A DNA stretch of 64,000 nucleotides from Aaosphaeria pasadenensis (Eukaryota > Ascomycota > Dothideomycetes > Pleosporales): the NCBI GenBank assembly GCA_022813625.1, contig JAKLMB010000046.1, forward strand, positions 62,001 through 126,000, given 5' to 3'. Made by a program: the position numbers and the translations under genes. Each line of letters begins with the position of its first letter. Position 1 is the first letter of the stretch. This document shows, piece by piece, positions 46,272 to 57,528 of this stretch. The notes beneath the pieces are model-generated. The model saw nothing but the letters and a program-made list of their open reading frames with translations, was not told where the DNA came from and did not search any database.

Positions 46272-47855
46272 TCATAGATTCGAAGACACGGCCGATCTAA
46301 CTACTTCGTCGATTGCCGTAGCTATCCGCTCAACATTGCTTGGGTTTATGCCCGAGACATTGATGCGACCACTACCAAGCATGTATACATGGTATTTGTT
46401 GCCTAATATTGCCGTCTGTTTTGGGGTCAAGGGCAAGAAACTGGGAGTTGCACTTAGCAGATCGGACTTTAGGGTATGCGAGTAATGCTTAGGACTTACC
46501 AAAATAGTCCAGTTGTCGACAAAAGAACCGACCAGTCTCCGGGAGTCTAAAAGACCCTGTCAGTATGACCCAATCGTGCGGCCAGACAATTCAGCTGGCT
46601 GGATCAGGTACTCACCTTGCGCTTGTTCACTATAGCTTCGTATAGATCGCGCCTAGCCACAACCAGACGCTCCCTCATAGACGATAGCTCGGAACTCCTG
46701 CAATGCGGTCAGTTATGTTATCAGTAAGTAAAGTTATTTGCTACTTCTCTTACCATGCTTCTGTCAGGCTCGAATCGCGAAGGATCGTGGTTACGATGCG
46801 AGCACCGTAGGCTGGAGAAGATGAAAATTCCCATCGGATCAGGGATCGCAGCTGGTCATGGACATTCTGTGCGGCATCTGAGTTTGCGCTTACAACATGT
46901 GCAACGCCGCACCTCTCTCCATATATGCCAAAATTCTTCGAAAACGACTGGCAGGCAACCAACTCAAATCCCTTTTCGGTAAAGAGCCGTAGGGAGAATG
47001 CATCGTCGACGAGCGACCCTCCGAGACCTTGATATGCCATGTCAAAGAATGGGAACAGCTCCTTCTCTTGCATTGCCTTGGCCAAAGTACGCCATTGGTC
47101 TTTCGTCAAGTCTGCTCCCGTAGGATTGTGGCAGCAGCCTTGGAGAATGAATATGCTGCCCTTTGGTGCACCGGAAACTGCGGACAGAAGCGACTGAAAG
47201 TCTACGACGCCCTTCTCGGCATCGTAATGACGATACTTCTCAACAGTGAAGCCAACGAGGTTGAAGAGAGGCTCGTAATTGCCCCATGCAGGAGTTCCCA
47301 CATAGACCTTCTTGTCTTTCAATGTATCAACTCGACTAAGGAATAGGGCAGCAGTGTGGATAGCTCCAGTTCCGGAGATACCTTGTACTGAGGTAAGCTA
47401 GATGCAGCTGCGTCAGCCTTGACTTCAATCGTGGGAAAAGCAATCATGTACCCTCTTTGATTGTATGACTTCAGCGGAGCTGCCAAACAAAACTGCAGCC
47501 GCTTTCTGAACGAACTCGGGGTTTCCTGTTGTCACTTCATACTGTTGCATGTCAATGAATGTTTCTTGGATTATATTAGCTGTGTGGGTGGAATATAGTA
47601 CTGACATCGTGACCAAGATTCTGTTCGAGAATGGCTTTCTTGGACTAAACAGCGATGGTAAGTGCTTATTCAATTGTGATTTTTAATGTTCTCCCTACGC
47701 ACTGTTTTAACGGCCTGCAATTCATGACATTCTGCTTTCTCATTTCTGAACACACCAACCCCCAGGTCCACTTTCTCGGGAGATTTATCTGCGTCGACTT
47801 TGGTCTTCAGAATATAGACCGGATCAGGAGGGCCCGCTGGAACATTTCGGAACAT
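46272..47855 (-). CDS. Aspartate aminotransferase
   Basis: A PLP-dependent class I aminotransferase that exchanges the amino group between aspartate/oxaloacetate and glutamate/2-oxoglutarate; the animal enzyme also transaminates 4-hydroxyglutamate. Seven exons, 47855-47703, 47644-47606, 47541-47452, 47397-46754, 46697-46616, 46546-46500 and 46440-46272, give 407 residues. It begins MFRNVPAGPPDPVY, a typical start without a presequence. Visible residues are the HNPTG loop (N185), D213 and Y216 in FFDMAYQG, the Schiff-base lysine K248 in SFSKNFGIYGERCG, and the substrate arginine in GRINVSG near the end. The exon 6 acceptor was placed at 46547 because it avoids a stop and restores TPGDWSVLLSTTGLF. 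The tail is SNL, at best a weak PTS1. Exons as small as 39 and 47 bp are notable. Confidence 0.93.
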
Positions 47856-48463
47856 CGTTGCAGAACGCAAGTAAAATGAAAGATTGTAAAGGGTATCGCG
47901 TGCAAGTTCAATGCCTGATTCTAGTTTTGAGAGTTTGACAATTCAATAATCAACTGGATCGCCTTCTTATTATTTCAGGATAAATATATTCTCCACTTGT
48001 TGACAAGCTATGTTGCCTCTAAGTCCCATAAGTCGGGGGAGCATTCCGGAGAAGCATGGTTGCGGTACCGGGGACGTACCCGATATTGACATAGTGACGT
48101 TCATCCTCTGCGGATAACGCAGGCCAACGCAACCTATGGCTCGAAGCCAGTATCTGAAAATTATTGTATTGCAGGGACTTTTGTGTCTGCAAATTTGCTC
48201 CATTTTTTCCTGATGATTACAAGCCAGATACTTGAGTTGTCACCTTTTATTTTCAAATCTTAAGACACAAGCATTAGGACAATGTCAAAGTAAAAGTCTG
48301 GTATTTAGATGTATACGCTGGTATGTACGAACACCACAAATACTCCCTACCTCCACACCCTCTTACTCCAGGATGAGTTGTTGCCGCCCAATAATAACTA
48401 TGTATCTATACATGACGAGTTCATCTTGTGTGCAGTTTAGACCACGACTACAAATCACCCCGA
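47856..48463. other. Intergenic region, aminotransferase promoter
   Basis: 608 bp between two minus-strand cluster genes; no gene and no strong consensus element noted. Confidence 0.5.
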
Positions 48464-50218
48464 TCAAGCCTCCGCCTTCTCGCTGTGCTTCCTTCGCAGT
48501 CCAAACATTTGCAGAATCTCTGTCCAGAAGCCCACGGCAGGCTCGTTGTAAGCTTCTTCGTATGCATCAATGGCCGGCGCTTCCCAAACCAAGTCTGCCT
48601 CCTTCGCCGGGATGACTTTGGTGCGCTTGACTAGCTTCCAGCCGATGAAGAAGCAGGGCGAGACGAACACCATGAGGTAATGCGTGAAGAAGCCGTCGAT
48701 GGCCCATCTTCCAGGTAGGAATGTGGCATATCCGTATGTGCAGACAACCATTGTTAGGAAAACAAGACCAATCCATGCGGAGTAGGGCTGGAAGTAACCG
48801 AAGTATGGTAGGGTACGGCGGTTGACGCCCTGTGCCTTACAAGCCTTGTAGAAGAAGAGATATGTGATGCAGATCACGATATAGTCGATGATCTGGGCGG
48901 CAGTAATAACGTTCGTGAACCAGGCGAGAACTTTGGCGGTAGAGCTCGAAACATTCAAGAAGGCCAGGAAAGGAAAGAGGCAGGTAATGCACAAGCAGTA
49001 TAGTGGCACGCCGGACTTGGTGCACTTGCGGAGGATCGCAGGAGCGTGGCCTTCAAGTGCCAGACTGTACAAAGAACGGGTTCCATAGTAGGTGTAGGCG
49101 TTTCCGGCTGAGTAAATGCTGGTGACAAGAAGGGCGTTTGTCAAATGAGGGAGCGAGTTGATGCCCAAGTTCTTCATAGCAATAACGTAAGGAGATGCGG
49201 CGGCAGTACCCGCTCCTTTGGAATCTCCACTTAGGATGGAGACAAGAGTGGGGTTGTTGTAGGGCAACACGATTCCAACGCAGAGAGCGCTTCCAATGAA
49301 GAAGAAAGCAAAGCGCCCGTAGGTTGCTTTGAATGCGTTCTTGAGATATCGACGAGGCAGCTTTGTCTCTCCGGAGATCATCGATACGTATTCAGGTCCA
49401 ACGACTGTGAAAGCAGCACTCCACAGAGAACCAAGGAATCCTTGGAAACGCCCAAGGTCTCCGGTGGTAATGTACTCCGCAAATGCACCAGGGTCGCGCC
49501 AGGCGCGGAATCCGTATGCGTCTTTCTTGGGATTTCCACCGCACATTGTAACAAGAGTGAATGAGAAAAGGATCAGGATGAGGAAAACTTTGCCAATGGC
49601 AAGCCAAAACTCCGCCTCACCGTAGTATTTTACGACGAATGCATTGATGAGGCTATGAAAAAGTCAGATTCGGTTGCTGGCGACAGATCCACTTGGAAAT
49701 GGCGAAACTTACAAGTAAGTGACGATGCAAAAGGCTACAACGGCTTCCACTGGTATGTCATCGCGCCAGAAGGTCAAAACGAGGTTTAATGCGGTGATTT
49801 CGAAGGGGATCAAGATGGCTTCGTAGATGAAGAAATTCCAACCAGCCATAAAGCCAAACGATTCATCAACCCAGTGGCCGGCCATGCGGATGAAGCCTCC
49901 AGATACAGGCATGTACGTGGCCATTTCAGCCATGCTGTTATTGACCAAGCCGAGAACACACGAGTATATGGCGTACGCGAGGAACAAGCTCCCCGGGCCT
50001 CCCTTGACCAGACCACTGGCGATGCTGACGAATGTAGCTGTACCAATGGAGCCGCCAATGGCAATCAACTGCACCTGTCTGTTACCGAGATGGCGTTGAA
50101 GCTGATCCGCCTTCTCAACTACACCGACATCTACGGTATCGGTTCGAGCCAAGTCCTGATCAGAACCGTTGAGAGCGGCCTGCTTTTCGTCGACCACAAC
50201 CTTCGCGTCCGACATCAT
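48464..50218 (-). CDS. Amino-acid permease (YAT/AAT family)
   Basis: A plasma-membrane proton symporter of the fungal amino-acid permease family (APC superfamily). Two exons, 50218-49713 and 49652-48464, give 564 residues, the normal length. After a ~55-residue cytosolic tail comes the first membrane helix with QLIAIGGSIGTATFVS, the family's substrate-binding GG(S/T)IGT motif. Then MATYMPVSGGFIRMAGHWVD and SAAFTVVGPEYVSMISGE follow, and about twelve helices in total. The C-terminal tail ends RRKHSEKAEA. The first ATG at 50218 is followed immediately by a second at 50215. Amino-acid specificity cannot be read from sequence. The position between aspartate aminotransferase and the aldolase, and the GATA-rich promoter, make it the likely uptake system for the pathway substrate, comparable in role to prnB. 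Confidence 0.92.
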
Positions 50219-51048
50219 GATTGTGACGGCGAGGTGTGTAGGTGGTTTAGGAAGAACAATAACAGGAACAAACACCACAAGTTAGACGAATGAGAGTTGC
50301 AATAGAGTAAGAAGAGTGAGAGAAAGGGGTGGGTATAGTGTGACCCGTAATTGTGGGAATCGACCCCGTGGGGACGGTGGATCCAGGAACGTATTTAATC
50401 TGGAACCTCGAACCACACTAACGGCATGAACCCGGTGAATAGGAGCTGGAGCGCGGGGGATTATCTCTGACGATAAGCTATATCTTGATACGCTTAAACA
50501 GATAGAGCAATCTTGGTGTGTTGAAACTCGGGTGATGATCCGTAACGCGGCGGCCACGTTCCCGGTGGACTGGTATCAAGAGGTCGAGGCTTTTGTAAAT
50601 CACCACTTGTGCGTAGAAGGGAAAGCCAAGTTGAAATAAGTGGAAAGCAGATATCTAAAGATGATATACGACTCGATTATGATATTTGCTATCTCTCAGT
50701 GATATCAATGTAGCTATCTGCGTGGAGCAATGCCCACATTTATCGTATCAAACTCGTTGTAGATAAGATACTTATGTAGATAAACAATTACATCTCCTGA
50801 TACGGAGTCGATTCTCATATCAAACACGAAAGGAGACGCAAAGTGGCGACAGGCAAAGATGAAAAGCGGATCGATTGATCGAATCCGTATCTATGATATT
50901 GAAACGCTATCTTAATCTAAATATACAGGTCTGTGTAAAACTATCGCTCTGCCAAAACATTGTGTTTTGATCTATGTATTCATATCATCGTCACCACCAT
51001 CGCCAATCATAACTTATCAACCCTAATGTTCGAACAGTCTTGTTACTC
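50219..51048. other. Intergenic region, permease promoter
   Basis: 830 bp upstream of the permease; holds the GATA-site cluster (separate entry) and no gene. Confidence 0.6.
50461..50912. promoter_or_regulatory. Cluster of nine HGATAR (GATA-factor) sites upstream of the permease
   Basis: Nine matches to HGATAR on either strand start at 50461, 50471, 50500, 50689, 50714, 50740, 50761, 50778 and 50907, about 240-690 bp upstream of the permease ATG. At equal base frequencies I calculate about 1.3 expected in this span. HGATAR is the AreA/NIT2 binding consensus of nitrogen metabolite regulation, so the permease is likely derepressed under nitrogen limitation. The regulator is inferred. Confidence 0.55.
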
Positions 51049-52029
51049 TTAGATCTTTGACTGTGGCCGCCTGAAGTTGACAAGAGGAAGAGATTCCTCG
51101 ATCTTGGCTACTTCTGCGGTGGTGGCTCTAAGCTTTTCCTTAATTTGCGCGGTTGGCTCTATGTATGGCCTACGCGGCTTTAGCTTGTCGGCAGCATCCT
51201 TGATGCCCGCGTATGTCGCGCTGTAAATGGCCGCGCCATATTTGGTTGGACCAATGCCTCCCTTGATAGGTTGCTCAGCCAGAGCGGCCTTCTGGTGAAG
51301 GGCTAGAGCCTCGGCTGTCTTTCCCTCCTGCCAGAGGTTGTAAATGCGGACAATGGTACGGGGGAAGACGTTGGCGAACGCGGCGATGCAGCCGGCGGAA
51401 CCAGAGCTGAGGCCGCCAATGATGAAATCGGATTGGCCTCCAAATACAGCAAAACGATCCTGGGGAAGAGCAGCAGCTAGGCGGGTAATCTTAGCGACAG
51501 AGCCGCAGGTCAGCTTGACACCAACGACATTGGAATGTCTTTGGGCTAGACCGGTGATGAAGGCTGAGTCAAGGTCAACACCATTGCAGACGCCTGGGAA
51601 GTTGTAGATGACGATGGGCAGAGCGCTGTTCTCGGAAACCTCTGCGTAGAAGCGTTCGAGAACTTGAGGAGTTGTAGCAGCTCCAAAATAGGCTGGGGGC
51701 AGGACGAGGGTCGAGTCTGCACCAGCTTCGGCGGCGTCTGCGATGAATTCGATGACCTGGCGGGTCGAGTGTCCACCAACGCCCGCCATCAAAGGGAACG
51801 AGGGGCCAACCGCCTTGCGCGCCGTCGCCACAAGAGCCTTGCGCTCTTCCCGCGTCAGCAGGAACGTCTCTGCATTGGTGCCCAGTATCACAAGTCCAGC
51901 CAGGCCAGTGGATGCTAAGTACGCAAAGTACTTTGCTTGTGCATCAAGATCCAGCCTATCTGTCTTTGGGTCGAAGAATGTGACGGCAGGGCACCATACA
52001 CCGCGAGGGGGGACTTTTGATGCGGACAT
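51049..52029 (-). CDS. DHDPS/HOGA-family aldolase (candidate 4-hydroxy-2-oxoglutarate aldolase)
   Basis: A class I, Schiff-base aldolase of the dihydrodipicolinate synthase superfamily. A single exon encodes 326 residues. Landmarks are the pyruvate-binding loop GTNAETFLLTREER near residue 50, the catalytic tyrosine Y142 in IVIYNFPG, the Schiff-base lysine K172 in VVGVKLTCGS, and GGQSDFIIGGLSSGSAGCIAAFANVFP. Lysine biosynthesis in fungi uses the aminoadipate route, so a true DHDPS role is unlikely. Fungal relatives cleave 2-keto-3-deoxy-L-galactonate (pectin breakdown) or similar keto acids. The location beside P5C dehydrogenase and aspartate aminotransferase favours cleavage of 4-hydroxy-2-oxoglutarate to pyruvate and glyoxylate, as in animal HOGA1. 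The C terminus is SKI, a non-canonical PTS1-like tripeptide. It shares an 801-bp divergent promoter with P5C dehydrogenase. Confidence 0.85.
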   Translation of the reverse strand: MSASKVPPRGVWCPAVTFFDPKTDRLDLDAQAKYFAYLASTGLAGLVILGTNAETFLLTREERKALVATARKAVGPSFPLMAGVGGHSTRQVIEFIADAAEAGADSTLVLPPAYFGAATTPQVLERFYAEVSENSALPIVIYNFPGVCNGVDLDSAFITGLAQRHSNVVGVKLTCGSVAKITRLAAALPQDRFAVFGGQSDFIIGGLSSGSAGCIAAFANVFPRTIVRIYNLWQEGKTAEALALHQKAALAEQPIKGGIGPTKYGAAIYSATYAGIKDAADKLKPRRPYIEPTAQIKEKLRATTAEVAKIEESLPLVNFRRPQSKI

Positions 52030-52830
52030 GATTGCTCCAATAAGGAATAAAATACGAGAGACTCAGATAGATGATAATTTGGGTGAATGGTCCCCGTTGA
52101 CCAAGATATTGGAGGTAGAAGGACAACGACAATTCAGCGATAAATGACAACAACCACTCCGGCGACGACAGGTAGTTATGTCTGAATTGAATTTCTTCAC
52201 GGCTTTCATCATGAATCAATTTTTTTTCAATCTCCGTCGTTATCCTGCTTTGCCTGTTCTTCCGCCTCAACTCTTTTCCCGTTTCATCACATTACCGTGG
52301 TCATCATCGCGTTGCCTCCCGTTTCATCGGAAGGCCTCCCGACTCTAATTGGCACCGTTCACAGCTCCCACATGCTCCACGAACGGCCCTTGGGATGATC
52401 TTGTGATGTCGGTTGCATTTCCTTGTAACCATTCATCATCGTTGTGGCCCACAAACCTTCTCCACAGAATGCTTCGTTCATGTGCCATCGTGGAGAAAGT
52501 GGATGTTCTCTGTCTCTTCCGCCAGTGGCCGTTCCGATCAAACCTCCGACTTGCCTCTTCAACCCCCGGATCTTGACCCGCACTGCAGGCTTTCATTCAA
52601 TATTTCTATAGAACCCTCCTGCCCCTCCAATACTTTCGTCATTGTCATCGGTTGAGTTGGGATTGTCTTATATTCTTTATCTATCTATCTACCCATCCAT
52701 CCATTCTCCTTCCTCAGGCTGCATTTACTGTTTCTTATCCAGCAGTCCATCTTCTTGCTCCCTCTGGCCTTTAAGCCTTTTCTATTCAATCCAATCTTAT
52801 CATACCCCGCATATAGTCGTTTGGATTGTC
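52030..52830. other. Divergent promoter, aldolase / P5C dehydrogenase
   Basis: An 801-bp bidirectional promoter that would allow co-regulation of the two enzymes. It includes a short ATCT/ATCC microsatellite at about 52676-52704. No gene is seen. Confidence 0.55.
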
Positions 52831-54715
52831 ATGTCCACCGTACGAACTCTTGCTTCCCGCCTCCCACAGGCCGGCCGCCGGCCTGTGCTGGGTGCACGAT
52901 ACAGCCAGACCCTGCGCCTCCAGTCTCGCGCCAACACTACAGTGCCCTTCAGACTTCCCGACGCCAGGAATGAGCCCAACGTAAGTCCTAAACTATGAGC
53001 ATTTTCAGTGGTTTTGAAAAAAAAAAAATCTCATCATGGCCATAATTACTGACATTCAATATTTAGCCCACATACGTTGAGGGCTCACCAGAGCGTACTA
53101 AATTGCTTGAAGTTGTCAAGCGAATGAGGTCAGAGCTTCCTCTTAAGAGTGAACTGATCATCGACGGAAAGGCACAGGCTTATTCTCAAGCTTGGGAGCA
53201 GCCTCTTCCTTTTGAGCACAAGACAACCTTCACCAGCTACCCTCTCGCATCAAAGGAGCAAGTTTCTGGCGCCATTGATTCTGCCCTCGCGGCCAAGAAG
53301 TCTTGGGAACAAACCCCCTTCGTTGACCGTGCTGCTATCTTCCTCAAGGCAGCTGAGCTTGTCGCTGGAAAGTACCGCCATGAACTTATCGCTGCTACTA
53401 TGCTCGGTCAGGGCAAGAACATGTGGCAGGGTGAGATCGATGCCGCCGCCGAGCTTGCTGACTTCTTCCGATTGAACTGCAACTGGGCTGCTGAGGTCAT
53501 GGAGAGACAGCCAACTCGCGGAAGCGATGGTATGTGGTCTCGTCTCGACTACCGACCTCTTGAGGGTTTCGTTTACGCCATTTCTCCCTTCAACTTCACT
53601 GCTATCGGTGGTAACCTCATCGCTGGCCCCGCTATTATGGGTAACGTTGTCCTATGGAAGCCATCTCCTTCCAACATTTACGCCAGCACCATTGTGTACA
53701 AGATTCTCCTCGAGGCTGGTCTCCCCGAGGGCGTTATTCAATTCGTCCCCGGAGATGCCGAGCTCATTAACGATGTCGTCTTCAACCACCACGACTTCGC
53801 TGGTCTAAACTTCGTTGGCTCCTCCGACGTCTTCAGGTCCCTCTATGCCCGCGTTGGTGAGGGAATTGGCAAGAAGACTTACCGCGAGTTCCCCCGCCTT
53901 GTCGGTGAAACCAGCGGAAAGAACTTCACTCTCATCCATCCCACTGGTGACATCGAGTCTGCTGCCTACCACACCATCCGTGGCACGTTCGAGTACCAGG
54001 GCCAGAAGTGCTCTGCCACTTCTCGTCTTTACGTGCCAGAGTCTCGTTCCAAGGAGTTTATCGACAAGCTGACCTCCCATATCAAGAAGATCACCATCGG
54101 TAACCCAGTTCAGGACGTCTCTGCATTCATGGGACCCGTTATCCACAGCCGTTCTTTCGAGAAGATCAAGGAGGTCATTGACGAGAGCAACAACGATCCA
54201 TCGCTCAAGCTCATCGCTGGTGGCAAATACGACGGTTCCAAGGGATACTACGTCGAGCCAACCGTCTATCTCGCAGACTCGCCTGACCACAAGCTGTTCA
54301 ACTATGAGATTTTCGGACCTGTTCTCGCCATCCACGTGTACCCCGATGCTGAGTGGAACTCCATCTTGAAGAAGGTTGACCAGGCCGGCGGCGGTTTCGC
54401 TCTCACCGGCGCTGTCTTCGCCAACTCTCGTGCTGCCATCCGTGAGGCCGAGGATGCCCTCCGCTACTCCGCTGGTAACTTCTACATCAGTAAGTTTGAC
54501 CCAGACTGAATTTAATCAAACTATACTAACAATTCAAACTAGACTGCAAGACCACTGCTGCTCTTATCGGCCAGCAGAGCTTCGGTGGAGCCCGTGCCAG
54601 TGGTACCAACGACAAGGCAGGAAGCTCCAACCCCATCCTGCGATTCACTTCTCCTCGCTTGATCAAGGAGGAGTTCTTCCCCCAGGAAGGTTTCCTATAC
54701 CCCAGCAACCAATAG
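52831..54715 (+). CDS. prnC: Delta-1-pyrroline-5-carboxylate dehydrogenase, mitochondrial
   Basis: An NAD-dependent aldehyde dehydrogenase that oxidises glutamate semialdehyde (from P5C) to glutamate; the animal enzyme also converts the 3-hydroxy analogue to 4-hydroxyglutamate. Three exons, 52831-52980, 53067-54489 and 54543-54715, give 581 residues. Residues 1-35 (MSTVRTLASRLPQAGRRPVLG and on) are Arg-rich with no acidic residue: a mitochondrial presequence. The general base E331 lies in VGETSGKNFT and the nucleophile C365 in YQGQKCSATSRLY. ISPFNFTAIGGNL and FVGSSDVFRSLY form the cofactor site, and the ending RFTSPRLIKEEFFP is typical of the P5CDH type. Intron 1 contains a 12-A homopolymer. 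Codon use is highly biased, which suggests strong expression. The gene symbol follows the A. nidulans prn cluster. Confidence 0.97.
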
Positions 54716-55092
54716 ATTGTTGCTTCTTTTGACGACCGACAAATGATGGGACATTTTCGATCCCGAGAGACTATGAATGATTGTGTAAATACGAATATCA
54801 AGTCGGAATGTAAGGCATAGACAAAACAGGCGCTAGCATGAGCTGTAATGTATCATCTTCTACTACTTTTACCCGGGCGGGAGGGTTTTTTATCGGTAGA
54901 GAGTGTCATATGAAAACATACTATTCAAACTATAACAAGGATGATTCAAAATCTTTCCCGACGTAGTTACTACCAGATCAACGGCATACAATTACAAAAA
55001 ATCGGTGACATTGATAAAATATAGTGGTACGTAAGTGACGAGATATTCGCAACCGCATCATTGTCTACGCAGAGCTTTCTTGACCAGTTTCG
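54716..55092. other. Convergent 3' region
   Basis: 3' flanks of the convergent P5C dehydrogenase and MFS genes; AT-rich with no gene. Confidence 0.55.
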
Positions 55093-56782
55093 CTAGATAT
55101 AATATCTAAAGCCCGAACCTGGAACGTTCGTAATGCCAGCAGCCTCCTCTTCTCGCTCCTTCTGCTCCAATTTCCTGTTCTCACGCTTCAGATAGAAGTG
55201 AAGAACCGTGCTGGCACATATCGCCATGAGTGCCATACCCGCATTTACGCTGAACGCCAGCACGAATCTCGGACCACCATCGCTAGGATACAGATAACTC
55301 CCATAGATGCTGCAGATGGTCGAAAATGCATTGTTGAACGCAACTGCGGCGGCTCTCTTTGCCGCAGGGCGGTAAATCGTGTTGGCCGTCCAAACCATCG
55401 ACATATTGAAGCCAGTGTAGATGCCTGGAATCATGATCATGGCTCCGAAATATCTAGCACCAGTCTGTGTGGCTGCAGCCGCGATAATGAAACCGAGAAG
55501 TGAGCATGCGAGAGGACATACAGTATGCCAGTATCGCTCATTTGTTCGATCGGCATTCCACGATACGGCTGCACAGACAATGCATGCTAGTAGGTATGGC
55601 GGGCAGGTTAACAAGAGAGTCTCCGTTTTGCCGTAGCCAAGAGTGGCGACCACGGTCGGAAAGAACGCGTTGATGGCAATGGCAGATGCAGCGCCATACA
55701 CTACGACTACCAAGATCCAATTTTTAGGATCCTTCATCAGCATCTTGAAGCCATCGAATATAGGCTGTGAGGAAGAATCCACCCAATCTTCTTCTCCGGC
55801 TGCGTCAACCTCTAGACGCCACATGGCCAAAGCACGCTCTTGTGGTGTAAGCCATTTGGTGGTTGCCGGATAGTTTGGTAAAATGAAGAAAGCAGCGATA
55901 GCAATAGCGACGGTGATGGATCCCTCAATGATAAAGATCCATCTCCAGGAAAGCAGACCACGCGCACCATTGAGGCCGCTGTTGATGCCTGCGGCGATCA
56001 GACCTGAGAATGCTCCAGAAAGCATAGACCCGCAATAGAAAAGACCGGTTCTGATCGACAACTCCTTCCGAATGTACCAGGCACTCAACGTTGCAAGACA
56101 TCCAGGATAGAATGCTGCCTCCACGAAGCCCAAGAAGAAACGAGTCACAAGTAAACCGTGGAAATTATGAACGACGCCACTACAAGCACACAGAGCACCC
56201 TGTTTGAAGACAAGTCAGTTGAACATATGGGACCAGGTGATGATAATGGTATTGACCTACCCAAACAGCCATGCATCCACTCAGGTAAATCGCAGGACGG
56301 CCGATCTTGTTGAGAAACATGTTGGAAGGCACTTGCATGAGGATGTAACCACAGAAAAGGACAGAGACGCATGTCTATTGCCATTGTTAGCTTCATTAGA
56401 TTTCTGGGATGAACGGGTCTGTCTGAAGCTCACCTGGAATTCGTTGTCCTTCAAGCCTAAATCCTTCTCTAGGCCACCTAAACGCGCCGCACCGATTGCG
56501 TTCCTTTATAAACTGTTATTCAACTGATTGCGTTGCAATATGCTTATTGACTTACCTATCTAGATAATTCATCACATATATGATGATCAAGGTTGGTAGG
56601 AGTCGCATATCAATTTTGCGCTTCAGCTTCTTTTCGCATTCTGAGAGTTCTTCTGGAGAGAGATCACGAAGTATCTCAGGCATTTCTCTTGCTCTCAATT
56701 GAATGGTGATGGCGTCGCCCTTCTCGACTGAGGCGCGTTGCTGCTCCGTGATGTCGTTCATTTTGGTGTCTGGATCGACCAT
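55093..56782 (-). CDS. MFS transporter, anion:cation symporter (allantoate/nicotinate permease-like)
   Basis: Four exons, 56782-56556, 56503-56434, 56374-56261 and 56199-55093, give 505 residues. The family is set by NYLDRNAIGAARLGGLEKDLG at the exon 1/2 join (typical first loop of the ACS/Dal5-Tna1 group), GYILMQVPSNMFLNKIGRP (the MFS loop 2-3 motif region), RFFLGFVEAAFYPG and SWRWIFIIEG. Twelve transmembrane helices with a central cytosolic loop are expected. The first membrane-proximal helix begins after ~65 residues containing an acidic SPEELSECEKKLKRKID block, also typical. Members carry carboxylates, vitamins, ureides and dipeptides across the plasma membrane; the substrate here is unknown. 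It is divergent from FAD oxidase 2 and could bring in that enzyme's substrate. Confidence 0.9.
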
Positions 56783-57054
56783 CGTGACTCCCGAGTCCCA
56801 ATATTAGAGGGAAGACAAAATATGGTGAGCACCACTGGATATTAATAGGAAACGGAGGGAGGGGATACCGAATGAATTTGAAGGCATTTAAACAAATGTC
56901 TACAGATTATTCCAGGGAATTATATATCCGTCTCACGGCCGCATATCAATGCGATACTGACTGAAGGCCAAGCTATGGCAATTCTGAGAACGAAAGACAA
57001 GACGTATCGCAAAACTACAATGATAGGGTCGTTATCATCGGCTGATACTGCTAG

Positions 57055-57069
57055 CTGCCGATGCGGCAG
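57055..57069. promoter_or_regulatory. Palindrome CTGCCG-ATG-CGGCAG
   Basis: A perfect 6-bp inverted repeat with a 3-bp spacer, giving a CCG-N3-CGG arrangement of the kind bound by Zn2Cys6 dimers. It lies 273 bp from the MFS start and about 460 bp from the FAD oxidase 2 start. Confidence 0.45.
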
Positions 57070-57115
57070 TACAAAGTTGCGGGGTCACGGGTGTTCAGCA
57101 CAATCCTGATATACT

Positions 57116-57140
57116 TCGGCCGCTACGATTTAGCGGCCGA
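57116..57140. promoter_or_regulatory. Perfect 10-bp inverted repeat with two CGGCCG cores
   Basis: Arms TCGGCCGCTA and TAGCGGCCGA are separated by CGATT. Each arm contains CGGCCG, so there are four overlapping CGG/CCG triplets in two-fold symmetry. A near-repeat CGGC(T/C)GATACTGC(T/G) occurs at 57039-57052 and at 57134-57147, overlapping the right arm. This is a strong candidate operator for a cluster zinc-cluster regulator; the binding protein is inferred. Confidence 0.5.
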
Positions 57141-57528
57141 TACTGCGAGGCCTACAATCTGCGGGGTGCTGGATTGTCAATCTGAAAATGGCCTGAGTGT
57201 ACAACCAAAAAACGCAATTATCGACACAAGAGACGGCAGAAGTCTTCCGTACTCATCAAAAATGAGGAGTCGATGGTCACATTGTAGGAGGTTCTTGTCA
57301 ATTGGTTGTTATCGGCATAGGACCAAATGTCTAGTTGAATAATGACTCCAATGCCGCTATCAATGGCTAGTTGAGCCCCACAATGGTATCAATAAGGCCT
57401 GCGCAACCTTGAAGTATATTATTATGGGTCTACGTATATATATACAAAGGCAAATGCGAACGTAGTTTCGAAAATTTCGAGGTACTTCTATCTTTCAACG
57501 TTATTTCAGTCAACTGTGTTCTTCCATC

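Larger units (their letters stand above)
56783..57528. other. Divergent promoter, MFS transporter / FAD oxidase 2
   Basis: A 746-bp bidirectional promoter inside the cluster. It holds CGG palindromes (separate entries) and several HGATAR matches. No gene is seen. Confidence 0.6.

Noticed and set aside
53805..54335. 176-codon minus-strand frame inside P5C dehydrogenase
   Set aside because: Antisense shadow of a strongly codon-biased exon; no domain.
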